31,483 nucleotides of DNA from an uncultured Bacilli bacterium (GCA_934169415.1 CAKPNP010000012.1:1-31483); one strand, 5' to 3'. Positions 1 to 8,239 are shown, counted from the first letter of the stretch. The notes: generated by a model not told the origin, from the sequence alone. Translations and numbers: made by a program.

Positions 1-60
1 ATAATTCCTCCTAGTATATTTTCTATTTTATCATATAATTTATTATTATACTTTAAATAT
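1..60 (-). promoter_or_regulatory. Leader and ribosome-binding site of an unseen minus-strand gene
   Basis: On the minus strand a perfect Shine-Dalgarno AGGAGG (7-12) is followed by six bases and then the window edge, so a start codon is expected just outside. A TATAAT-type -10 lies at 45-50 and a second at 82-87. The gene itself cannot be seen. Confidence 0.55.
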
Positions 61-100
61 CAAAATATACGTTTAAGGGTCATTATAATATCTATTTAAG

Positions 101-110
101 CCCCCCCCCC
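101..110. repeat. C10 homopolymer tract
   Basis: Ten consecutive C residues in otherwise AT-rich DNA. On the minus strand this is G10 immediately upstream of a TATAAT box (82-87) and of the leader of the unseen gene at the left edge. It could be a slipping tract that varies promoter strength, or an assembly or sequencing artefact. Confidence 0.9.
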
Positions 111-234
111 AGTGACACTATTTGCTACATTCATATTTACACCTCAAAATTTTTAAAAATTGGCGAATTATTTTACCCACATATTATTTTTATCTATTAA
201 AATAATATCATATTTTATAGTATTATTCAATTGT

Positions 235-269
235 TAAAGAAAAAACTATCAAGCAAATCTCGATAGTTT
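235..269 (-). terminator. Intrinsic terminator of the deacetylase gene
   Basis: An 8-bp stem (243-250 with 262-269) is followed on the minus strand by a T-rich run (235-242). The stem overlaps the stop codon at 268-270. Confidence 0.75.
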
Positions 270-1506
270 AATAACTAATTACTTCTAAATTATAATTATT
301 AGATACTTTATCAAGTTTTGATGCAGGTACCACTATAGTAGTTTTATCACCATCTGATATATATCTAGTTTTTTCTAAAACTTTAAAATTATATTTTATA
401 TCAAAATCACTACCATTATTATCATAAGCTCTAATACGTTTTAAGAAAGTTTTATCAAAATTTTTATTAAAGCAAGATACCTCTGCTTCCCAACCAACTC
501 TTAATGCAGCTTTAGTAGTATACTCATAATTTTCATAAACACCATTCATTATATATTTAAAATTATCATGAGTTTTTTTATAAGGTGAACCAAATGGTAA
601 AGCAACTATGTTTATATATTTATCTTTAATATATTTATCTAACATTTTATACATAGAACCTACTTCTTTTATAGATTTAGTACTATCAACTGTAGTAAAA
701 TCAACATGTGAATATGTATGATTTCCTATATCATAACCATTATCTATTAACCAATTTAATATTTTTTCATTATATTCACTTTGATTAAATAATCCGCCAT
801 TTATAAAAAATGTAGCAGTAACATTAAAATCAGGATGTTTCTTTTTAAATTCTTCTAATATACCAACAGCAGAATTAGGATCTATTATAATTGAACCATC
901 ACTATTTAAACCAGTAACTTTAATATTATTAGATAAGCCATCATCAAACGTTATAATGATAGGACTTAATCCTGCTTCAACATCAACAATACCATCAACA
1001 TAATCAGATAACCTAATCATTCTATAACCACTATTATAATAAAACTCTAAATCATTTCTAAAAGCAGAAGCAGTTCTCTGATAACCATCTTTATCAATGT
1101 TGCCACCTGTATATTTATTATCAGTTATATCATGTATTCCATGATACATCATAATAGGAACGTCTCCTACTTCATTAACATTATATGAAGAATAATCAAT
1201 TCCTTTAGATATTTCTACTATAAGTTGATCATTTTTTTTAATAACTGTATTTTCTTTAATACTTTGACTAATAATTGTTCCAACTGATGCTTTATTTATA
1301 ACCTCATTAATAGTTAATTTAAGATTATTTTTAGTAGCATATTCTTCTACTTCAACTTGCGTTAAATTGGATAAGTCAATCATTGTATTTTTATAATTTA
1401 ACTTAGATATTACTGCTGTAAATAACCTTATTATTATAAAAATTATAAGTAATAAAACAACTAATGCAATTATTATTCTATCTATTCTTAATTTAGTTTT
1501 CTTCAT
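268..1506 (-). CDS. Membrane-anchored PASTA-domain polysaccharide deacetylase
   Basis: The 412-residue protein has one N-terminal membrane segment (about residues 11-33), so the rest should lie outside the membrane. A PASTA-like domain (about 42-102) follows, then a NodB-type polysaccharide deacetylase domain starting near MMYHGIHD (119-126). Metal and catalytic motifs are visible: TFDDG (186-190) and NHTYSH (262-267), with TATFFINGG (230-238) between them. Such enzymes remove acetyl groups from N-acetylated sugars of peptidoglycan or related polymers, and PASTA domains bind wall fragments, so a wall-modifying role is inferred. The ATG is preceded by AGGTGAT, with a -10 TATAAT at 1524-1529. 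It lies downstream of the SpoVID/YsxE-like pair, so a role in spore or septal wall is possible but unproven. Confidence 0.85.
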   Translation of the reverse strand: MKKTKLRIDRIIIALVVLLLIIFIIIRLFTAVISKLNYKNTMIDLSNLTQVEVEEYATKNNLKLTINEVINKASVGTIISQSIKENTVIKKNDQLIVEISKGIDYSSYNVNEVGDVPIMMYHGIHDITDNKYTGGNIDKDGYQRTASAFRNDLEFYYNSGYRMIRLSDYVDGIVDVEAGLSPIIITFDDGLSNNIKVTGLNSDGSIIIDPNSAVGILEEFKKKHPDFNVTATFFINGGLFNQSEYNEKILNWLIDNGYDIGNHTYSHVDFTTVDSTKSIKEVGSMYKMLDKYIKDKYINIVALPFGSPYKKTHDNFKYIMNGVYENYEYTTKAALRVGWEAEVSCFNKNFDKTFLKRIRAYDNNGSDFDIKYNFKVLEKTRYISDGDKTTIVVPASKLDKVSNNYNLEVISY

Positions 1507-1574
1507 TCTATCACCTAGTATTTATTATACACCTAATTAGTATAAATTGCATAAAATATTTTAGGGTGATACTA

Positions 1575-1739
1575 ATGAGATGGAATAAAAATACATGGTG
1601 CTTACTTTTAATTGGTGTATGTATTATATTTTGTTGGCAAGTATTCATAACCTTTTTTGTAATAACTAGGTTTAATTTATTTTTATTAATGTTATTATGG
1701 TTTTTTATATTATATATCATTTTTAGAATAATATGGTGA
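1575..1739 (+). CDS. Putative 54-residue small membrane protein
   Basis: This ATG-to-TGA frame is preceded by AGGGTGAT (1563-1570), a good Shine-Dalgarno at suitable spacing. The product is almost entirely hydrophobic and Trp/Phe rich, with two likely membrane segments (about residues 8-28 and 33-53). It is convergent with, and overlaps by about 30 bases, the end of the kinase-like gene. An alternative 69-residue frame on the other strand (1511-1720) has no ribosome-binding site and looks like a shadow. No family is recognised; T-rich DNA gives hydrophobic frames by chance, so this is tentative. Confidence 0.35.
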   Translation: MRWNKNTWCLLLIGVCIIFCWQVFITFFVITRFNLFLLMLLWFFILYIIFRIIW

Positions 1740-2600
1740 AATTAAAGCATCTGTTTTATATATTGTATCTACCATATTACTTATCTTTTTAGTTAAATTA
1801 TATTCATTATCATTAAATTCTATCTTATCAGGCAAAGTTATTAAAACAAACAATAACTTTTTTTCATCTTCTTTTAATGGATAATTTTGTTCATATGTTT
1901 TTAATATATAATCAAAATCAAAATCTAATGCATGTCTTTTATAAAGTACGTATAAATCAAATATAGGATTACCTATTTTAGACCTACTCCAACCTATTAA
2001 ATATGACTTATCATTTTTAATAAAATGATCTATATCTAAATTATTATGAAGTACAACATGACGTTCTTTAGTTTTATTACTAACTAATTTATACCAATTA
2101 TCAATTTCCTTATTTGCAAATATAAGACTTAAATTTATTTTAGATATATTTCTTGCAAGTAAATACTCTGAAGGAGACATATAAACATGAGTTTCTATAG
2201 TAGTTAAAATATCAAAATAATAACTTTTTAAGTATTCTATATTATTTTTTATATCTTCATATAATCTTTTATAATCTTCTAGGTCAACCTCTTTATAATG
2301 GGTTGTTTTATTATGGAGCAAACTCACTATATTTACTAAATCTATAATTTTTTGCTCTTTTGGATAATTTACTTCATCAATAAATTCTTCTATTATATAT
2401 TCATCATCTAATTTATTTACAATATTTGGAATATAATCAAAACTTCTAGATTTTAAATAAGACATAATCTCATTATCTAATTTATTTTTTTTTACGATAA
2501 AACGCCCCATCTTGTCATCAATTATAGTATTATCTTTGATGTTTGTATAACGATAAGGCTTAAAATCGTGTTGTTTTAAAAAATCATATATTGCTTTCAA
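1710..2600 (-). CDS. CotS/YsxE-type kinase-like protein, probably a pseudokinase
   Basis: The 296-residue protein resembles the aminoglycoside-phosphotransferase/CotS fold. IIEEFIDEVNYP (about residues 69-80) looks like the hinge, and VVLHNNLDIDHF followed by IGWSRSKIGNPIFDLY matches the layout of the catalytic and metal loops. Active members have HGD and a DFG-like Asp; here HGD is HNN and the metal-loop Asp is replaced within GWSRS, so catalysis is doubtful. The start is a TTG inside the 3' end of the SpoVID-like gene (17-base overlap), with no in-frame ATG before residue 31, which suggests translational coupling. In Bacillus subtilis ysxE follows spoVID; the same order here supports a spore-coat type assignment, though by inference. 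Confidence 0.6.
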   Translation of the reverse strand: MKAIYDFLKQHDFKPYRYTNIKDNTIIDDKMGRFIVKKNKLDNEIMSYLKSRSFDYIPNIVNKLDDEYIIEEFIDEVNYPKEQKIIDLVNIVSLLHNKTTHYKEVDLEDYKRLYEDIKNNIEYLKSYYFDILTTIETHVYMSPSEYLLARNISKINLSLIFANKEIDNWYKLVSNKTKERHVVLHNNLDIDHFIKNDKSYLIGWSRSKIGNPIFDLYVLYKRHALDFDFDYILKTYEQNYPLKEDEKKLLFVLITLPDKIEFNDNEYNLTKKISNMVDTIYKTDALISPYYSKNDI

Positions 2601-3294
2601 TTGAAGGAATTATTAATTTGTCTCCTACTTTGATATCAGTTATATCATTATATTCCTTAAATAGACTATCACTTACATTATAACTTGTAACAATACTTTC
2701 TAAAGTATCATTTTCTTTAACAATATATATTTTATATGTTTCAAATTCTTCTTTAGAATCATCGAAATTTGAAAATAATGATGTTTCTATAGATATTTCT
2801 TTACTTTCAGTTGTTTTACTAACCTCTTTAGTTTCAACTGATATTTTATCTTCTACAGGTTTAGAAGTCTCATTAATAAAATTTTCAAGGGTTACATCAG
2901 AATAATCTTCTCTTTGGTTATTTTCTATCATAACAGGTTTTACCTCTTCTTCTATAATAATTGGATTTTTAACTTCTTCTATATTATCAATAGATACTTC
3001 TATATCAACTGATAATATATTATTATTTATAACTTCATAATAAAAATCTTCTATATCAATGTTGATATTATCAAGCACATATTTATCACTCATTTCAATA
3101 TTTACAGGAATATTAAATTTAAATTCTTCAACATTAACACTTATATCATTTATTTTATAACTACCACTAATAATTAATGAACCCACTACTGTTTTATCTT
3201 CAAGTTTTAACTCATGATCTAAAGATATACTAACAATTTCAAATACATTAGTTTTAAACTTTATTTCCTTTTTAAATGGGATTACCTTTTTCAT
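2584..3294 (-). CDS. SpoVID-like LysM protein
   Basis: The 236-residue protein has an N-terminal beta-rich domain (about residues 5-105), including EIVSISLDHEL and VVGSLIISGSYKI, that resembles the N-terminus of SpoVID. An acidic Ser/Thr/Glu-rich linker (about 110-185) and a C-terminal LysM domain (about 187-230, from YKIYIVKENDTLESI to GDKLIIP) follow. No signal peptide or membrane segment is present, as expected for a protein coating the forespore from the mother-cell side. LysM domains bind glycan or lipid II. The chosen ATG at 3294 has AAAGGAG just upstream; a TTG five codons earlier lies inside that site and is rejected. It is much shorter than B. subtilis SpoVID (about 575 residues). 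A non-sporulation LysM protein is the alternative. Confidence 0.6.
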   Translation of the reverse strand: MKKVIPFKKEIKFKTNVFEIVSISLDHELKLEDKTVVGSLIISGSYKINDISVNVEEFKFNIPVNIEMSDKYVLDNINIDIEDFYYEVINNNILSVDIEVSIDNIEEVKNPIIIEEEVKPVMIENNQREDYSDVTLENFINETSKPVEDKISVETKEVSKTTESKEISIETSLFSNFDDSKEEFETYKIYIVKENDTLESIVTSYNVSDSLFKEYNDITDIKVGDKLIIPSIESNI

Positions 3295-3321
3295 AAATTC
3301 TCCTTTCAATTAAATTATATT

Positions 3322-3345
3322 AAAAAAAAAGAAGTTTATACTTCT
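3322..3345 (-). terminator. Intrinsic terminator of lon
   Basis: A 6-bp stem (3330-3335 with 3340-3345) and TTAT loop is followed on the minus strand by nine T residues. It overlaps the lon stop codon and separates lon from the SpoVID-like gene. Confidence 0.75.
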
Positions 3346-5618
3346 AATTTATTATATATGTCCATAAAATTATCTACAGGTATAAACTCTATTTTTTCTA
3401 AAACATTATTTGGAAGTGTTGAAATATCGGACATGTTATCTTTTGGGATAAATATCTTTTCAACTCCACTTCTTAAGGCACCCAAACTTTTTTCTTTTAA
3501 TCCACCTATTTTTAAAATGTGTCCATGTAAAGTTATTTCACCAGTTAACGCAATATTATTTTTTATTTTTTTATTAGAAAATGCACTTATTATTGAAAGA
3601 GTTATTGCACTTCCTGCAGATGGACCATCTTTCTTTATTGCATTATCAGGCATATGAATATGTATATCACTATTTACTAATTTATCATAGTTTATATTAA
3701 ATTTTTTATAATTAGATTTAATATAACTTAACGCTACATTAACACTTTCTTTTATTACATCACCCAAAGATCCAGTTAAAATTAACTTACCACTTCCTTT
3801 ATAAAAGTTAACTTCTATAGGAAGGATATCGCCACCATAATATGTATACGCAAGACCATTTACAACACCAACTTCTTCTTTATATAAGGTATTATAAGAA
3901 TATTTTCTATTACCTAAATACCTTGAAATTACATTCTTATCAACTATAAGCTTATTTAATTTTATGTTGTTAATAACTAACTCAGTAACGATTTTTCTTG
4001 TTAATTTATCTAACTGTCTAGATAATTCTCTTACACCTGATTCTTTTGTATAATAATTAATTATTTCTTTTATTGCTTCATCAGTAATCTTTACATAACC
4101 AGCCTTAAGACCGTTATTTAAAAGTATTTTATCAATTAAATAATTTTGGGCAATATTTATTTTTTCTAATTCTGTATACCCAGACATATTTATTATTTCT
4201 AATCTATCTTTTAAGGGTGCATTAATATTTTCTATTTCATTAGCAGTAACTATAAATAATACATTTGATAAATCAAAACCTTCATCAACATAATTATCAA
4301 CAAAACTTTTATTTTGTTCTTTATCTAATATAGTTAATAGTGTTGATGTTATATCATTATAACTACTACCCATTTTATCTATTTCATCTAATAAAATTAC
4401 AGGGTTTGAACTACCACATTTTTTTATTTCTGATATTATTTTTCCTGGATATGAACCCACATAAGTTCTTCTATGTCCCATAATATATGCAGGATCAGTA
4501 ACACCATTTAATGATATTTTAATAAATTTTCTATCTAAACATTCAGCAATTACCTTAGCTAAAGTTGTCTTACCAATTCCTGGTGGACCAGAAAAACATA
4601 GTATACTACCTATATTAGAATTAGTATTTTTTAAAACAGATAAATATTCTATTATTCTTTCTTTAACCTCTTCTATTCCGTAGTGTGATGCATCTAATAT
4701 TTCCTTAGATCTTTTTATATCTAGATTATCTTTAGTATATATCCCCCAAGGTAAATCAATTAAACAATCTATATAATCTTTTACAACAGCTGTATCTGGC
4801 AAATTAATAGACATACCATCATATTTAGAAATCTCATTTAATATTCTTTTTTTTACATCATCACTACAGTTTAATTTATCTACTTTACTTTTTAATAAAT
4901 CTATTTCACTTTCTTTAGTTGTGTCTTTTAATTCTTCCTTTATTAATTTTAATTTTTCTCTTAAAAAATATTCTTTTTGAGTATCATCAAGTTCTTTTTT
5001 TACCTTTAAATCTAAATCAGTTTCAATTTTAAATTTTGACTTATCTAAATATATATCACTAAGTAGAATTTCACTTCTTTTTATAATTGATGTTGTATTT
5101 AAATATTTAATAATTTTAGCCTCATTATTATAGAGTGTTGGAACAATAATATCTATTATTTTATCTAGAGACTTTTCATTTTCTATCAATGCTATAGCAC
5201 TATTACTTACATAAGGGATATTTTTAGAATAATCTTTAAATTCTTTAATTATTTTAGAAATTATAGTTTGTTCTTCTATTTCATCTATTTTTTCTATTTC
5301 TAAATCTTCATAAATGCATTCTAATGGTTCATCTATAATATTCAAATTCATAAATTTAACTATTTTAACTCTTTTTAATCCATTTATATCAACTCTAGTG
5401 TTGCCATTAGGTAGTTCTATTTTCTTTGAAATATGAGCTAAAACAGCTATATCATTAATTTTATCTATTTCACTTGCAACAAGTATATACCCATCATGAA
5501 ATGCAAGTGACATATCTATCACATTATTATTTTTTGAATTAAATTCTAACTTTAAAGTGTTATTAGGAAGTAATACCATATTTTTTAATAATATAACTGG
5601 AATATTATGTTTTTTCAT
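3336..5618 (-). CDS. lon: ATP-dependent protease LonA
   Basis: This 760-residue protein has the full Lon layout: N-terminal substrate domain (about 1-200), coiled-coil helices (about 200-300), AAA+ module and C-terminal protease. Walker A GPPGIGKTT is at 344-352 and Walker B VILLDEID at 407-414. The catalytic Ser lies in KDGPSAGSA (Ser667) and the catalytic Lys in GGLKEK (705-710). It degrades damaged and regulatory proteins in the cytoplasm. Length is close to B. subtilis LonA (774). A Shine-Dalgarno GGGAGG precedes the ATG, and a good promoter (-35 at 5670-5675, -10 at 5648-5653) lies upstream. It has its own terminator. Its position ahead of the SpoVID-like gene is shared with Bacillus. 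Confidence 0.97.
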   Translation of the reverse strand: MKKHNIPVILLKNMVLLPNNTLKLEFNSKNNNVIDMSLAFHDGYILVASEIDKINDIAVLAHISKKIELPNGNTRVDINGLKRVKIVKFMNLNIIDEPLECIYEDLEIEKIDEIEEQTIISKIIKEFKDYSKNIPYVSNSAIALIENEKSLDKIIDIIVPTLYNNEAKIIKYLNTTSIIKRSEILLSDIYLDKSKFKIETDLDLKVKKELDDTQKEYFLREKLKLIKEELKDTTKESEIDLLKSKVDKLNCSDDVKKRILNEISKYDGMSINLPDTAVVKDYIDCLIDLPWGIYTKDNLDIKRSKEILDASHYGIEEVKERIIEYLSVLKNTNSNIGSILCFSGPPGIGKTTLAKVIAECLDRKFIKISLNGVTDPAYIMGHRRTYVGSYPGKIISEIKKCGSSNPVILLDEIDKMGSSYNDITSTLLTILDKEQNKSFVDNYVDEGFDLSNVLFIVTANEIENINAPLKDRLEIINMSGYTELEKINIAQNYLIDKILLNNGLKAGYVKITDEAIKEIINYYTKESGVRELSRQLDKLTRKIVTELVINNIKLNKLIVDKNVISRYLGNRKYSYNTLYKEEVGVVNGLAYTYYGGDILPIEVNFYKGSGKLILTGSLGDVIKESVNVALSYIKSNYKKFNINYDKLVNSDIHIHMPDNAIKKDGPSAGSAITLSIISAFSNKKIKNNIALTGEITLHGHILKIGGLKEKSLGALRSGVEKIFIPKDNMSDISTLPNNVLEKIEFIPVDNFMDIYNKLEV

Positions 5619-5647
5619 AGTACGACCTCCCTAACAAATTGGTTTTT

Positions 5648-5675
5648 ATTATATCACAAATTATATAAATGTCTA
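5648..5675 (-). promoter_or_regulatory. lon promoter
   Basis: On the minus strand TAGACA (5670-5675) and TATAAT (5648-5653) are separated by 16 bases, close to the housekeeping sigma consensus and 30 bases upstream of the lon start. No CtsR or CIRCE operator is seen. Confidence 0.7.
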
Positions 5676-5765
5676 CATAATTTTTTTAATATTAAAATAA
5701 TATTTAATTATTGAAATAAATAGTATATTTTTTTTAATTATTAAAATAATAGTAATGGTGATATA

Positions 5766-6194
5766 ATGGAAGAAGAAATTAATGTTTTAGACGAATTAAA
5801 TAAAGGGGCATGTATGGGTGTAGATGCTATAGATTTTATCTTAGATAAAGTAACTGATAAAGATTTTAAAAAAGTTTTATGTGATCAAAAAGATGAATAT
5901 GAAAAAATGACTGATAAAATTGGAAATTTATATAAAGAATTTAGTGATTCCGAGCCACATGAAACTAATGGTATTAATAAGGCTATGACTTGGATGGGTG
6001 TTGAAGCTAAAACTTTAACGGATGACACTACTTCTAAATTAGCTGAATTAATGATGCAAGGAACCAATATGGGAATAATAGAAGGTAGAAGACTACTAAA
6101 TGAAAAATCTGGAAATAAAAAAATAGATGAATTAGTTAAAGAATATGTTAATATGCAAGAAAAATTTGTTGAATTGCTAAAAAAATATTTATAA
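5766..6194 (+). CDS. Ferritin-like four-helix small protein
   Basis: The 142-residue protein is predicted all-helical. Regularly spaced acidic residues (NVLDELNKGACMGVDAIDFI near residues 6-25, then DQKDEYEKM) resemble ferritin-like proteins of unknown function. The ATG at 5766 follows GGTGAT. It is divergent from lon and shares a bidirectional terminator with the next gene. Clear di-iron EXXH motifs are not obvious, so iron binding is not claimed. A role in stress protection or in spores is possible but nothing in the sequence decides it. Confidence 0.6.
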   Translation: MEEEINVLDELNKGACMGVDAIDFILDKVTDKDFKKVLCDQKDEYEKMTDKIGNLYKEFSDSEPHETNGINKAMTWMGVEAKTLTDDTTSKLAELMMQGTNMGIIEGRRLLNEKSGNKKIDELVKEYVNMQEKFVELLKKYL

Positions 6195-6219
6195 AAAAAA
6201 CGAGAAAACTCGTTTTTTT
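6194..6219. terminator. Bidirectional terminator between convergent genes
   Basis: A 7-A run plus CGAG (6194-6204) pairs with CTCG plus a 7-T run (6209-6219) around an AAAA loop, giving T-tracts on both strands. It serves the ferritin-like gene (+) and the beta-helix gene (-). Confidence 0.85.
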
Positions 6220-7156
6220 AATTAATAGATACATTATTTACATACAATTTATAACCATTAAAATCAATATTACTATTAGTTTCTTCATTAGTTAAAGAAC
6301 TTACATAAGTATCACCAGTTAATTTAATTTTAGAATCTTTAGATATAGTTAAACTTATTTTTTTAGCAGTATTACTATTATTTATAGCACCTTCATAATA
6401 AGAAGTGGCTAACTTCATATCAAGAGTAGATATACTATCTACAACTATAGAACCTATCACTTCCTGATTTTTAAGTGAAAGTGTAACATTTCCACCATTT
6501 GCTCCACTATTTCCCCAAGAATCTTTTTGTATTCTTAAAAAATTACCAGTTGAGTCATTATTAATAATTTCATTATTTTCTAAAGTAATAGTAGCACTAG
6601 TGTTTGTAACATAAAATGTATCACCTTTGTTAGTAATTATTTTACTATTAGTAGATGTAAAACTACTAGCTCCATACATTGCATCACCACTCATAGATTG
6701 GTATAAAAATATATTTTTGTATGTTGTAGATTTACCATTTAATGTATTATTAGTATCAGTAAGTGTTGAATTATTTAAAGCAACAGAATTAGCACCTTCT
6801 ATTACTATACCTTCACTTTTAGTTGAAATTAATTCTGCGTCATTAACAGTTATATTTTTTAAAGTTAATTCTGCACCATCTTTGGCAATAATACCAGAAT
6901 TAATTCCGTAAAAACTTGTATTATCACCACCATCAGAGTCTCCTGCTTTACTAACTGATATGTTTTCTATATCTACATCTATATCACTACTTATTAATAA
7001 TGCATTTTCATCACTTGTTGTAGAAATAAAATTTCCACTATCTATTTTTTTATCTTGTGTTATTTCCTCTACTCCTTTATATGATATAGAACTAGATTTA
7101 TTTGAATTATTATTTTTACTTTCATTTATATTATCCATATTATTATTTGAAAGCAA
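6218..7156 (-). CDS. Predicted beta-helix surface protein without a canonical start
   Basis: The 312 residues from a TTG codon are rich in Ser, Thr, Asn and Asp with repeating short beta-strand turns (for example GAELTLKNITVNDAELI), typical of right-handed beta-helix (pectin-lyase-like) surface proteins. The reading frame stays open upstream to 7243 and encodes what looks like a signal peptide: basic residues, then IHIFLIVLSTSITLL. An in-frame TAA lies at 7244-7246 and no ATG, GTG or TTG lies between that stop and the hydrophobic segment. The true start may be ATT (7241-7243), or the N-terminus may be damaged. No catalytic motif or LPXTG anchor is visible. Function is unknown; adhesion or glycan binding is a guess. 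Confidence 0.6.
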   Translation of the reverse strand: MLSNNNMDNINESKNNNSNKSSSISYKGVEEITQDKKIDSGNFISTTSDENALLISSDIDVDIENISVSKAGDSDGGDNTSFYGINSGIIAKDGAELTLKNITVNDAELISTKSEGIVIEGANSVALNNSTLTDTNNTLNGKSTTYKNIFLYQSMSGDAMYGASSFTSTNSKIITNKGDTFYVTNTSATITLENNEIINNDSTGNFLRIQKDSWGNSGANGGNVTLSLKNQEVIGSIVVDSISTLDMKLATSYYEGAINNSNTAKKISLTISKDSKIKLTGDTYVSSLTNEETNSNIDFNGYKLYVNNVSIN

Positions 7157-7269
7157 TTTATTAGTAACTACACCATCTAATAATGTTATAGAAGTTGATA
7201 AAACAATTAAAAATATGTGTATGTAATATTTATTTTTAAAAATTTAAATTTATAATATTGGATTGATTC

Positions 7270-7298
7270 TTTACATTTAATTAAAAAAATGTTAAAAT
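7270..7298 (+). promoter_or_regulatory. Promoter of the split beta-strand-rich gene
   Basis: TTTACA (7270-7275) and TAAAAT (7293-7298) are 17 bases apart, followed by a Shine-Dalgarno AAAGGAG at 7310-7316. Confidence 0.65.
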
Positions 7299-7323
7299 AT
7301 ATCTCATTCAAAGGAGAATTGGA

Positions 7324-7470
7324 ATGAAAAAATTAAAAAATATTTTATATGAATTTCTTAGAAATCAGTTAAAAAAAGAGTTTACTAAAAATTTAGGAAA
7401 AGTTGTTGAAGAAAGCGATAAAATAATTTGCTATGTTGATAAAAATAAAATTGGGAATAAAAAAAATTGA
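7324..7470 (+). CDS. N-terminal part of a gene split at an A8 tract
   Basis: A 48-residue frame starts with ATG after AAAGGAGAATTGG and ends at TGA (7468-7470), directly after eight A residues (7459-7466). The product is basic and begins MKKLKNILYEFLRNQLKK. The next frame, one base back, opens at the same place and runs 249 residues. Adding one A, or a -1 shift at A_AAA_AAT, joins the two into about 297 residues. The promoter and ribosome-binding site belong to this part, so it is most likely the true start of the downstream gene. Confidence 0.65.
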   Translation: MKKLKNILYEFLRNQLKKEFTKNLGKVVEESDKIICYVDKNKIGNKKN

Positions 7471-8216
7471 TTATATGTTCTGGTATAAATGATCATAACA
7501 GAGTATTAGCCAACTCATATAAACTTAATAAACAAATAATATATATTTTTGAAAATTTAAAAATTAAAAATAAAATAATATATGGATATGATAATTGCGA
7601 TATTATTATTAAAAATTGTAAATTCAATTCAGAATTGAATTTAACTAACAATGGGAATTGTATAATAAATGATACCTATATTTCTAGTTATAATTCACTA
7701 ACATTAATGGCTAACAAAATTAATATTAAAAATTCAAAAATTCAAAATGAATTTTATTCAATTCATGAAAGATTAAATATATCAATTTATTCTAATGAAA
7801 GAATTGATATAATAGATTCTAAGATTGGAAAAAAAGATGATAATACTATACTTTCAATTCGTGCTAAAGAAGCACACATTCTAAATTCTGAATTTGAAAA
7901 TAGTGATATAAATATTAAAGCACCTATTTTTAAATCAGATGAAAACTCAAAGATTTCTGGAAGTAATAAAATAAGTATTAATTCAGATAAAATTGAAATA
8001 TCAAAATTAAATACTCCTTATTTAATAATTAATGGTGAAAAAATAACTCATTCATTTGATGAATGCTCAATAAATAGTGAAATATCTAGTATACAATCAA
8101 AAAGATGTGAATTTATAAAACTATTAAAAGAATTAAAAAATCAGTGTAACAGATTAATTAAAGATGATATTAATAAATTATATAATGAACCTATTTCAAA
8201 AAAATTAACTAAATAA
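7467..8216 (+). CDS. Beta-strand-rich protein, C-terminal part of the split gene
   Basis: This 249-residue frame opens at a TTG overlapping the TGA of the preceding frame and has no Shine-Dalgarno of its own. The product shows many short repeats of the type NIKNSKI, RIDIIDSKIG and AHILNSEFENSDINI, which suggests a right-handed beta-helix, followed by a C-terminal helical region (about residues 205-245). No signal peptide is present in either part, so the joined protein may be cytoplasmic. It is divergent from another predicted beta-helix gene. The family is not recognised. It is either expressed through frameshifting or slippage, phase-variable, or recently inactivated. Confidence 0.55.
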   Translation: MIICSGINDHNRVLANSYKLNKQIIYIFENLKIKNKIIYGYDNCDIIIKNCKFNSELNLTNNGNCIINDTYISSYNSLTLMANKINIKNSKIQNEFYSIHERLNISIYSNERIDIIDSKIGKKDDNTILSIRAKEAHILNSEFENSDINIKAPIFKSDENSKISGSNKISINSDKIEISKLNTPYLIINGEKITHSFDECSINSEISSIQSKRCEFIKLLKELKNQCNRLIKDDINKLYNEPISKKLTK

Positions 8217-8239
8217 ATCACATATGTGATTTTTTTATT
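8215..8239 (+). terminator. Terminator after the split gene
   Basis: A perfect palindrome (8215-8232) followed by a T-rich run lies right at the stop codon. Confidence 0.7.

Noticed and set aside
1511..1720. 69-codon minus-strand frame between the deacetylase and kinase-like genes
   Set aside because: No ribosome-binding site, low-complexity composition, and it overlaps a better plus-strand candidate.
5690..5760. PerR/Fur-like box upstream of the ferritin-like gene
   Set aside because: The match is made only of A/T runs and several equally good matches occur nearby; composition explains it.
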